This document shows, piece after piece, positions 8,665 through 15,568 of a DNA stretch of 45,027 nucleotides. This DNA comes from an uncultured SAR116 cluster alpha proteobacterium. GTDB taxonomy: Bacteria > Pseudomonadota > Alphaproteobacteria > Puniceispirillales > Marisalimonadaceae. The DNA lies in the NCBI GenBank assembly GCA_902618195.1, contig CACMZO010000009.1, positions 1-45,027 on the forward strand, read 5' to 3'. Position numbers and translations under genes: made by a program. The notes beneath the pieces are model-generated. The model was not told the origin of the DNA. It did not search any database and saw nothing but the letters and a program-made list of their open reading frames with translations. The stretch's first letter is position 1; each line of letters opens with the position of its first letter.

Positions 8665-10353
8665 TCACATGCCTAATATTTTTATATTATTTTTATTTTT
8701 TGGTCTTACCAATTTTGATTTACTTATGTAACTTTCTAGTAAGTTGAAGATTTTAGGACCCTTAACATTAGGATTTATAGACCCCCATCCTCCAACAATA
8801 TAATTTTTATTTGATTCAAGAAGATCTCCTGTAGATATTAATTCAATATCATTAATTCTATTACCCATTTTATTTTTTGGACTGCATGTATATCTTAAGC
8901 CTCCAACCCTAACCATATCACCCCCTTGTTGAAAAAATGGATCAGTATTGAAAATATTATCACATACATCTTCAAGTATATCTTTAATCATCTTTCCAGA
9001 CATTTCCATTCTATAGACTTCAGGGTAATTCATTGAGGTTTGGGAATACATATCATCAATGGTAATATTTTGACCAGGTAATAATGTAGTGCCCCATCTA
9101 AAGCCTGGACTAAATGATATTTCCGTATCTCTTTCAATCATAATAGCATCACAAATCACATCATCCCAAGTGCCATTGAAATTACCTCTTCTATATAAAA
9201 GAATATCCGCTTTTCCTAATACTCTATTACATTCTTGTTCATAGGGTTGTCTTAATTTATTTATATGTTCTGTCATTTCTGGGTCTGGATTTATAACATC
9301 TGAAAATATTGGAACCAATTTAGAAGCATAATCGACGACTTTACCTTTTTTTATATCCAGATCTATTCTACCAATGTATTTTCCATGTGAACCAGAAGAC
9401 AAAAGCAAAGTATTATTTATATTAATAGCTTCAGGAATTGCATCATGGGTGTGTCCAGTTAAGATAACATCTAGATCTTCTAAAGTTGATGCAAGCTTTT
9501 GATCAACATCAAAGCCATTATGTGATAATAATACGACAACTTCAGCCCCTTTTTTCTTAGCTTTATTTATATTTTTTTGAATAACCTCTGGCCTTATTCC
9601 AAATGACCAACCTTCTACCATGTATTTAGGGTTTGCAATTGGTGTGTATGGGAAGTGTTGACCAATTACTGCTATATTTACACCACCTCTTTCAAAAAAT
9701 TTTATTGCCTCAAAAACTGGTTCATCCCATTCCGTATCAAAAACATTACCTCCTAAAAAAGGATATTGCATCTCGTCTAGGAGTTCAGCAAGTCGGTCTT
9801 TACCAAATGTAAATTCCCAATGGCCTACCATAGCATCTGGCCTAAGTAGGTTCATAGCTGACACCATATCAGCACCTTGAGTTTTCAATGAAGTGTATGA
9901 ACCTTGCCATGTATCGCCACCATCCAAAAGTAAAACTTTATTATCTCCACGTTCTGCTCTAATTTGTTTTATTATGTTTGAGGTTCGGTCTAGACCACCA
10001 AGTTTTCCATATTCCCTAGCTAAATTGACATAATCTACCATAGTATGGGCATAAGCTAATGGCGAATTTGGTTTAATATTAAAATGTTTTAAAAATTCAT
10101 TTCCAACAAGATGGGGTGGAATTCCTTCAAAATCACCTACACCATAATTTTCTGATGGAGGCCTAAAATAAACAGGCTTTAATTGACCATGTAAATCAGT
10201 TATGTGTAAAAGAGTAACTTGTCCTTTTGAATCAAATTGCAATAATTCATTTTGAGAAAGTGATTGTTTAGCTGCTACAGAACTAAAAGAACGAGAACCT
10301 ATTATTGCAGAAGTTATCGCAGCTAATTGCAAAAATTCTCTTCTTGATTTCAT
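8665..10353 (-). CDS. soxB: Thiosulfohydrolase SoxB
   Basis: A 562-residue protein, normal for SoxB. A Tat signal ('SRREFLQLAAITSAIIGSRS') targets it to the periplasm. The dimanganese metallophosphoesterase motifs are all visible: 'LLHITDLHGQLKPVYFRPPS', 'LLDGGDTWQGSYTS', 'VGHWEFTFG', 'VVLLSHNGFDVD' and 'ILTGHTHD', followed by the 5'-nucleotidase-type C-terminal domain. SoxB hydrolytically releases sulfate from the cysteine-S-sulfonate carried on SoxY. It follows soxD in the same direction 28 bases downstream. Confidence 0.97.
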   Translation of the reverse strand: MKSRREFLQLAAITSAIIGSRSFSSVAAKQSLSQNELLQFDSKGQVTLLHITDLHGQLKPVYFRPPSENYGVGDFEGIPPHLVGNEFLKHFNIKPNSPLAYAHTMVDYVNLAREYGKLGGLDRTSNIIKQIRAERGDNKVLLLDGGDTWQGSYTSLKTQGADMVSAMNLLRPDAMVGHWEFTFGKDRLAELLDEMQYPFLGGNVFDTEWDEPVFEAIKFFERGGVNIAVIGQHFPYTPIANPKYMVEGWSFGIRPEVIQKNINKAKKKGAEVVVLLSHNGFDVDQKLASTLEDLDVILTGHTHDAIPEAININNTLLLSSGSHGKYIGRIDLDIKKGKVVDYASKLVPIFSDVINPDPEMTEHINKLRQPYEQECNRVLGKADILLYRRGNFNGTWDDVICDAIMIERDTEISFSPGFRWGTTLLPGQNITIDDMYSQTSMNYPEVYRMEMSGKMIKDILEDVCDNIFNTDPFFQQGGDMVRVGGLRYTCSPKNKMGNRINDIELISTGDLLESNKNYIVGGWGSINPNVKGPKIFNLLESYISKSKLVRPKNKNNIKILGM

Positions 10354-10381
10354 AAAATTTTCATAAAAAACTAAATGTTAT

Positions 10382-11026
10382 TTAAGACTTCTCATCTTCA
10401 GGTGTCACATCTATATCTCTGGCCTTACCAATAATTTTTGTAGGAGTATTACAATTTTTCATACATGGATTTCCATTTAAGTTTTTAACATCAGGTCTTG
10501 GATCAGGTAATAAAAAACCGTTTCTGTTAGGCATTTTAATTTTTCCTATATTTTCGTTAGATAATGTAAAATCTTCATCAATAATATCATTCATATTTAA
10601 TAAATAGGCCACAATTTTATATGTCTCATCATAAGTTAAACTTTGAGCCTCTCCAAAGGGCATTGATCTGTAAACATAATCATAAATTGTAGAAGCATAA
10701 GGCCAATAACTTCCTGTTGTTTTCACTGGGTCGTGTGAACTTAAAGTTCCTGATCCACCAACTAATTCAGGCCATCTGTCAATACCCTCACCAAAATCAC
10801 CATGACAAGAAGCACATCTTTCTGCATAAACTTCTTCGCCAGAGAGCGCATCACCACTTCCTTTGGGAGCACCTAATCCATCTGGCCTTATGTCAATATC
10901 CCATCCAGCAACTTCTTGTTTTGTAGCAATTTTACCAATATTAAATTTTCTTGTTTCAGAAAACGATGATATAGAAAAAAAAATAGATAATAGCGAAAAT
11001 ATAATGTATTTACCCAAGTCTAACAT
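10382..11026 (-). CDS. soxD: Cytochrome c subunit SoxD of sulfane dehydrogenase
   Basis: A 214-residue secreted cytochrome. The start at ATG 11026 is preferred because AAGGTGG lies three bases before it; an in-frame ATG at 11041 is also possible. A signal peptide (LGKYIIFSLLSIFFSISSFS) precedes a single heme motif 'CASCHGDFGEG' and the likely Met ligand in 'YRSMPFGEAQSLT'. A conserved-looking 'NPCMKNC' lies near the C-terminus. Its start overlaps the end of soxC, which fits the SoxCD complex. The Paracoccus SoxD is about 380 residues and diheme; this one is short and monoheme. Confidence 0.85.
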   Translation of the reverse strand: MLDLGKYIIFSLLSIFFSISSFSETRKFNIGKIATKQEVAGWDIDIRPDGLGAPKGSGDALSGEEVYAERCASCHGDFGEGIDRWPELVGGSGTLSSHDPVKTTGSYWPYASTIYDYVYRSMPFGEAQSLTYDETYKIVAYLLNMNDIIDEDFTLSNENIGKIKMPNRNGFLLPDPRPDVKNLNGNPCMKNCNTPTKIIGKARDIDVTPEDEKS

Positions 11027-12281
11027 TATCCACCTTACCATTTTTTGATATTAACCATGTTGCAATAGAATTATTATGGTAAATGGAATTTACCCCTCTA
11101 ATATTTTGAAGTTCTTTAATTGTTGGCTGAACATAATTGGTTTCATCAATTGCACGAGATTGTAAAAGGATCTCTTCACCGTTCCATTCAAATGGAATGG
11201 TGAATCTTGTTAAAGACTTTTCTAAAACTGGACTGTGTAATTGAGCAGTTTTCCAATTTTTTCCACCATCTAAAGAAACATCAACTCTTTTTATTTTACC
11301 TCTTCCAGACCAAGCTAAACCTCTAATTTGGTGAATACCTTTTTGTAATACTGGTTTTTCAGGACAAGGTGATGTAATTACTGATTTTGCATCCATTACC
11401 CATGTAAACATTCTTGCCTTCCCATCAGATAATAAGTCAGTATATTTAGAAGTTTCTTCCCTGGTCATATATGGTTTGTCTCCAAACTCTATTCTACGGA
11501 GCCATTTTACCCACATATTTCCTTCCCAACCAGGAACTACTAATCTTATAGGATAACCTTGTTCAGGCCTTAAAGCCTCTCCATTCATTGCCCATGCAAT
11601 AATACAATCATCTTTAATTTTTTCTATAGGTATTGATCTAGTCATTCCTGAGGAATCACTACCCTCAGCAAGAACCCATTTAGCATTATTTTTTAAGCCT
11701 GTTTCTTGAATTAAATCAGATAATTTAACTCCAGTATATTGAACATTATGAACCATCCCAAAAGTATATTGACAACCATTAAGTTGTGACCCCTTCCACT
11801 CCATTCCACCATTAGCAGCACATTCTAAAAAATAAAATTTGTTAACTTGCGGAAATCTTTTCAAATCATCCAAGGTAAAGATCATTTCTCTGTCAACTAA
11901 ACCATTTATCATAAGTCTATAATCAACCGGATTAATTATAGCTGTACCACCATGATGCCTTTCAAAGCATAATCCATTTGGAGTAACTATTCCTTCAAGA
12001 TCCTGTAAAGGTGTAAAATTAACTGATGATTCTGTACTAGCTGTTAACCATTCTACATTTCTTCTTATAACGTTTGATTCGAATTCAGATGGCATGCCAT
12101 AAGGATTAACGTCAACACCATCGCCTAGAGTTTCAGTCCATTCTGGAACATTAGGAGGCAGATTTTTGTTATTTGCTTCTTTAGCGAGTAAAGATTTAGA
12201 AGACAAACCAAGAGCTCCTAAACCAACACCAGCTTTAATAACAGATCTACGACTAATTATATCTTTTTTTTCTTTAGCCAT
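11010..12281 (-). CDS. soxC: Sulfane dehydrogenase molybdopterin subunit SoxC
   Basis: A 423-residue sulfite-oxidase-family protein. The Tat signal is 'SRRSVIKAGVGLGALGLSS'. The Mo-cofactor domain contains the Cys ligand C154 in 'YFLECAANGGMEWKG', the 'FERHHGGTAIINPVDY' segment, and 'QGYPIRLVVPGWEGNMWVKW'. A Mo-co dimerisation domain follows (about 290-410: 'HQIRGLAWSGRGKIKRVDVS'). SoxCD removes six electrons from the sulfane sulfur bound to SoxY, allowing complete oxidation of thiosulfate to sulfate without sulfur globules. Its stop overlaps the soxD start, and soxZ ends one base before its own start. Confidence 0.95.
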   Translation of the reverse strand: MAKEKKDIISRRSVIKAGVGLGALGLSSKSLLAKEANNKNLPPNVPEWTETLGDGVDVNPYGMPSEFESNVIRRNVEWLTASTESSVNFTPLQDLEGIVTPNGLCFERHHGGTAIINPVDYRLMINGLVDREMIFTLDDLKRFPQVNKFYFLECAANGGMEWKGSQLNGCQYTFGMVHNVQYTGVKLSDLIQETGLKNNAKWVLAEGSDSSGMTRSIPIEKIKDDCIIAWAMNGEALRPEQGYPIRLVVPGWEGNMWVKWLRRIEFGDKPYMTREETSKYTDLLSDGKARMFTWVMDAKSVITSPCPEKPVLQKGIHQIRGLAWSGRGKIKRVDVSLDGGKNWKTAQLHSPVLEKSLTRFTIPFEWNGEEILLQSRAIDETNYVQPTIKELQNIRGVNSIYHNNSIATWLISKNGKVDNVRLG

Positions 12282-12282
12282 T

Positions 12283-12609
12283 TCAAGAAACTGTCATTTT
12301 TCTTTTCATGGTATATGTATTTCCACTATCATCTTTCCATTCAAAATTGAATGTACCAGTTTTTTTTGCCTTATATGGAAAGGCTATATATGGATTTGTA
12401 GAAATTGATGGCTCTAATTTCATTTTAAATATTTCTTTACCTTCAAAATCTACTTTGAATGAATTAATTATTTGTCTAGGAATATTTTTTCCATCTTTAT
12501 CTTTCATTCTACCACTATGCATTGGATGTCTTATAAGTGTTTTAATTTCAATTACTTCATCTATAGTAGCTTTTTTTGGAACTTTTCCTCTAGGTTTAAC
12601 TTTAGACAT
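12283..12609 (-). CDS. soxZ: Sulfur carrier complex subunit SoxZ
   Basis: A 108-residue protein with the SoxZ Ig-like fold signatures 'IKTLIRHPMHSGRMKDKDGK', 'PRQIINSFKVDFEGKEIF', 'STNPYIAFPYKAKKTGTFNF' and 'WKDDSGNTYT'. It lacks a signal peptide and is probably exported with SoxY through the SoxY Tat signal. It forms the SoxYZ heterodimer that carries the substrate. It lies 14 bases downstream of soxY and one base upstream of soxC. Confidence 0.96.
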   Translation of the reverse strand: MSKVKPRGKVPKKATIDEVIEIKTLIRHPMHSGRMKDKDGKNIPRQIINSFKVDFEGKEIFKMKLEPSISTNPYIAFPYKAKKTGTFNFEWKDDSGNTYTMKRKMTVS

Positions 12610-12623
12610 AATTTTCTCCTATA

Positions 12624-13091
12624 TTATCCACCACACCCACCTATTGTAACTTTTACCTTAGACTTAGTCATAAAGTATTCATTTTTGTTATTTTCAGCGA
12701 CAAGAACAACATTTTGTGTTTTTGAAAGTCTAATTCTAGTTGTTGCAGAACACATACCCATATCAGGTGTAAAAGAGAATTTAGCGACATCTGGAGCAGG
12801 GTTGCCATCAGCTAAAATATAAACATTTTTAATATAATTTTCTTTGGTCATTTCACTTTCAATTTCAAAATTAACTTTAACTTGATTTCCATTTTCTGCT
12901 ATTTCAGGAAGGTCAAGAAATATATCCAATTCTTTTGTACCTTTACCTTTTGTAATTTCATCAATTCTTTTAAGAACTTGTTCTTTACCTGCAAAAGCTA
13001 TTCCTGAAGACATAATATACCCAGCTGTGCCTAACATCAGCGCAATAGCATTTCTTCTGGAAATATTTATCATTTTTATGGTTTTCATCAC
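12624..13091 (-). CDS. soxY: Thiosulfate-oxidation carrier protein SoxY
   Basis: A 155-residue protein with a twin-arginine signal ('ISRRNAIALMLGTAGYIMSS') and the diagnostic flexible C-terminal arm ending in 'VTIGGCGG'. The Cys of that arm is the covalent attachment point for sulfur intermediates. The body shows SoxY features such as 'ADGNPAPDVAKFSFTPD'. It is the first gene of the soxYZCDB run, and its upstream gap holds a palindromic candidate operator 36-52 bases before the start. Confidence 0.97.
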   Translation of the reverse strand: MMKTIKMINISRRNAIALMLGTAGYIMSSGIAFAGKEQVLKRIDEITKGKGTKELDIFLDLPEIAENGNQVKVNFEIESEMTKENYIKNVYILADGNPAPDVAKFSFTPDMGMCSATTRIRLSKTQNVVLVAENNKNEYFMTKSKVKVTIGGCGG

Positions 13092-13126
13092 AATAATCCT
13101 TGATTAAAAAAAAATATATTTAGAAT

Positions 13127-13143
13127 ATACCCCCCTATGGTAT
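13127..13143. promoter_or_regulatory. Candidate operator upstream of soxY
   Basis: ATACC and GGTAT arms flank a 7-base spacer (CCCCTAT), extended by one further base on each side to TATACC/GGTATA. The site lies 36-52 bases before the soxY ATG. The C-rich/G-rich half-site design is that of operators bound by CsoR/RcnR/CstR-family repressors, and such a repressor is encoded 500 bases away. Confidence 0.68.
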
Positions 13144-13172
13144 ACATTATTTTTTAATAGTAAATGAAAAAA

Positions 13173-13529
13173 TTAATTTTCAATTATCTCATCAATTTGC
13201 CACCAAAACATTTCAGGATTTGAATAACCAGAAATTCTTCCAATTTCAATATTATTTTTATAGAAAACAAAAGTTGGTGTAGCGTTTGTCTTAAATATTG
13301 CATTTAGCTTATTTTTGTCAATTTTGTCTATATACAATCTCTCTATTGGAAAAACATTAGCTACATCAGTTTTATTATAAATTTTACCAATTTGTTTTTC
13401 CCAAACAATGCACACACCACAAGTTTTATCCGTTAACATAAATAATTTTGTTTCAGCAAAAGTTGACTTTAAAAAAAATAAAATAAAGCAAATAAAACTT
13501 AGAAAAAAATTTTTAAAATTGAAAACCAT
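13173..13529 (-). CDS. Periplasmic thioredoxin-like protein (SoxS/SoxW type)
   Basis: A 118-residue protein with a signal peptide (MVFNFKNFFLSFICFILFFL...) and a thioredoxin-fold active site 'DKTCGVCIVWEKQIG' (Cys37 and Cys40). A cis-Pro region 'ATPTFVFYKNNIEIGRISGY' follows. In Paracoccus, SoxS keeps the SoxY cysteine arm active by reducing it; its position directly upstream of soxY supports the same job here. Start ATG 13529 has the palindrome at 13541-13557 only 12 bases upstream. Confidence 0.85.
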   Translation of the reverse strand: MVFNFKNFFLSFICFILFFLKSTFAETKLFMLTDKTCGVCIVWEKQIGKIYNKTDVANVFPIERLYIDKIDKNKLNAIFKTNATPTFVFYKNNIEIGRISGYSNPEMFWWQIDEIIEN

Positions 13530-13540
13530 GTTTATTTAAT

Positions 13541-13557
13541 ATACCCTATATGGGTAT
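13541..13557. promoter_or_regulatory. Candidate operator between soxS and the CsoR-family gene
   Basis: ATACCC and GGGTAT arms are separated by TATAT; this is the best of the three copies. It lies 12-28 bases before the soxS start and about 90 bases before the divergent repressor gene, so it could give both soxS control and autoregulation. Arm sequence and 7-base inner spacing (ATACC to GGTAT) match the soxY site exactly. Confidence 0.72.
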
Positions 13558-13646
13558 ACTTAATTTTGACTAAATTGTAAATATTTAAACTTGTAAAATT
13601 ATGATTTTTAATACACAAATATTTATTGTTAAAGGGCGATAATAAA

Positions 13647-13937
13647 ATGAATGCAGAGAAAGCTAAAATTGTTAATTTAAAAAACAAACATCTAATTTTT
13701 AGACTCAATAGAGCCATTGGACAAATAGAAGCTATAAAGCGCGATTTGTCAAATGATCAAGAAGAGCAGGATTGTGTTAAAACTTTCAATCAACTAAAAG
13801 CAAGCATTAATGCTCTAAAAAAATTTGGTCAAATTTATATGTCAGAACATTTAGATGAATGTTTAGAACAGGGTGTTGATAAAGAAGAAATTTCTAAAAA
13901 CTTAAAGCCAATTCTCAATGGAATTTTTAAATTATAA
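13647..13937 (+). CDS. CsoR/RcnR/CstR-family (DUF156) transcriptional repressor
   Basis: A 96-residue all-helical protein. ATG 13647 is preferred over an in-frame TTG at 13626 because AAAGGG sits about 10 bases before it. Family features are 'FRLNRAIGQIEAIKRDL' (helix 1, with the R-x-x-GQ motif), then Cys43, His68 and Cys72. The 25- and 29-residue spacings equal the Cys-His-Cys triad of Cu(I)-sensing CsoR; persulfide-sensing CstR uses the two Cys alone. It is divergent from soxS across a palindrome of the right kind. A role in sensing sulfane sulfur and derepressing the sox genes is likely but unproven; copper sensing remains possible. Confidence 0.88.
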   Translation: MNAEKAKIVNLKNKHLIFRLNRAIGQIEAIKRDLSNDQEEQDCVKTFNQLKASINALKKFGQIYMSEHLDECLEQGVDKEEISKNLKPILNGIFKL

Positions 13938-14148
13938 AGTGTAGGATAACCATCTTAATCATTTAATATAAAATCAGCCTCTCAGAGATTGGTAAAATAA
14001 AAACTCCTAATGCATTTTGGATAAAAATTAATAAATTATTTTTTGCTATGCATGCTCTTAGACAATGCACAAGAATTATATTAACCCCAGTTTAAATAAT
14101 TATACAAAATTTAATTTTTTAATTTAAAGTATCTATTAAAGAAAAATT

Positions 14149-15528
14149 ATGCAAAAGAAAAAAATTTCAATTGTCGCTGGTGATATGGTTGGATTTTCTA
14201 GATTAATAGAAGAAGATGAAATCAATACACTTAAAAGACAAAAAATAATCATCAAAGATATAATAGATCCTAAATTAAGTAAAAATAATGGAAAGTTAAT
14301 AAAAACTACCGGAGATGGTTTCTTAGCAGTTTTTGAAAATTGTGATGAAAGTCTATCTTTCAGTATAGAAATTCAAAATCAAATAATCGATCAAGAAAAA
14401 ATTATTATTCCAGAAAAAAAAATATGGTACAGAATTGGTATTAACTACGGTGAAATTATTCTAGAAAATGATGATATTTATGGAAATGAAGTAAATATAG
14501 CAAGTAGAGTTGAATCTATATGTGAGCCAGGAGGTATATCAATAACTTCATCGGTTAAAGAAAACCTTAAAACAGATAAAATAAAGTTAAAAAACATCGG
14601 TTACCAAGTTTTAAAGAATATAAAAAAACCAGTTGAAGTTTATCAACTAAATTTAAAAGATAAAAATTTAGATTTAGACTTAACAGAATCTGACCAAGAA
14701 ATTCGTTATTGTTTATCTCAAGATCATACTACTATAGCCTACGCTAAGTTTGGTTCAGGCCCACCTCTTATAAAAGCGCCAAATTTCATGACTAGTCTAG
14801 AGCATGACTGGAGAAGTCCCATTTGGAAACATTACTTCAATTTTTTTGGATCTTCACACTCTTTTTATAGATTTGATCAACGAGGCAATGGTTTTTCAGA
14901 CTGGGAACCACAAAATATAAGCTTTGATAATTTTGTTGATGATCTAGAAGCAGTCGTAAATGATGCAGGATTGGAAAATTTTCCATTATTTGCTTTATCT
15001 CAAGGAACAGCTGTTTCTTTAGCTTATGCTGCTAAATATCCCAAAAAAGTAAGCAAATTAATTATTTTAGGTGGTTATGCAAGAGGAAGAGCTTTCAGGA
15101 TGAAATCTGATGAGTTTCAAAAAATTTCATCTATGGATGAAGCAATGATTTTAAATGGTTGGGAACAAGAAAATCCTGCATTTCGTCAATTTTTTGCAAG
15201 TAGCTTTTTACCTGAAGCATCTAAAGAACAGATGGATTCATTTAATAACATAATGAAATTTACTACTTCAGCAACAAACGCTGCTAAAATATTGAGAGTA
15301 AATGATCAAATAAATGTAGTAGAAACATTAAAAAAAATTGAAATTCCTAGCTTAATACTTCATGCAGAAAAAGATATGAGGGTCCCTTTTACAGAGGGTG
15401 AATTTCTTGCAACACACTTGAAAAATTCAAAATTAGTTTCTCTACCGAGTAGTAATCACATAATCTTGGAACAAGAAGATTGCTGGCCCACTGTCCAAAA
15501 AGAAATAATGGAGTTTTTAAAGTTTTAG
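14149..15528 (+). CDS. Class III adenylate/guanylate cyclase fused to an alpha/beta-hydrolase
   Basis: A 459-residue two-domain protein. Residues about 1-170 are a cyclase catalytic domain: metal-binding Asp12 in 'VAGDMVGFSRL' and Asp56 in 'KTTGDGFLAVF', and the transition-state Asn/Arg in 'VNIASRVESICEPGGISIT'. Residues about 185-459 are an alpha/beta-hydrolase with 'RFDQRGNGFSDW', nucleophile Ser284 in 'ALSQGTAVS', Asp409 and His437. There is no membrane segment or signal peptide. Both domains look intact, so it may make cAMP/cGMP in response to, or together with, hydrolysis of a small molecule. The partner substrate is unknown. About 210 bases without a gene precede it. Confidence 0.9.
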   Translation: MQKKKISIVAGDMVGFSRLIEEDEINTLKRQKIIIKDIIDPKLSKNNGKLIKTTGDGFLAVFENCDESLSFSIEIQNQIIDQEKIIIPEKKIWYRIGINYGEIILENDDIYGNEVNIASRVESICEPGGISITSSVKENLKTDKIKLKNIGYQVLKNIKKPVEVYQLNLKDKNLDLDLTESDQEIRYCLSQDHTTIAYAKFGSGPPLIKAPNFMTSLEHDWRSPIWKHYFNFFGSSHSFYRFDQRGNGFSDWEPQNISFDNFVDDLEAVVNDAGLENFPLFALSQGTAVSLAYAAKYPKKVSKLIILGGYARGRAFRMKSDEFQKISSMDEAMILNGWEQENPAFRQFFASSFLPEASKEQMDSFNNIMKFTTSATNAAKILRVNDQINVVETLKKIEIPSLILHAEKDMRVPFTEGEFLATHLKNSKLVSLPSSNHIILEQEDCWPTVQKEIMEFLKF

Positions 15529-15568
15529 ATTACCATAAGATTTTTAGCAACGAGAGAATATTATCTTA

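Noticed and set aside
12308-12822. Overlapping plus-strand frames across soxZ/soxY
   Set aside because: They are antisense to soxZ and soxY, whose motifs are unmistakable.
13532-13717. 61-residue minus-strand frame overlapping the CsoR gene start
   Set aside because: It covers the palindromic operator and antisense of a well-supported gene, has no ribosome site and no family features.
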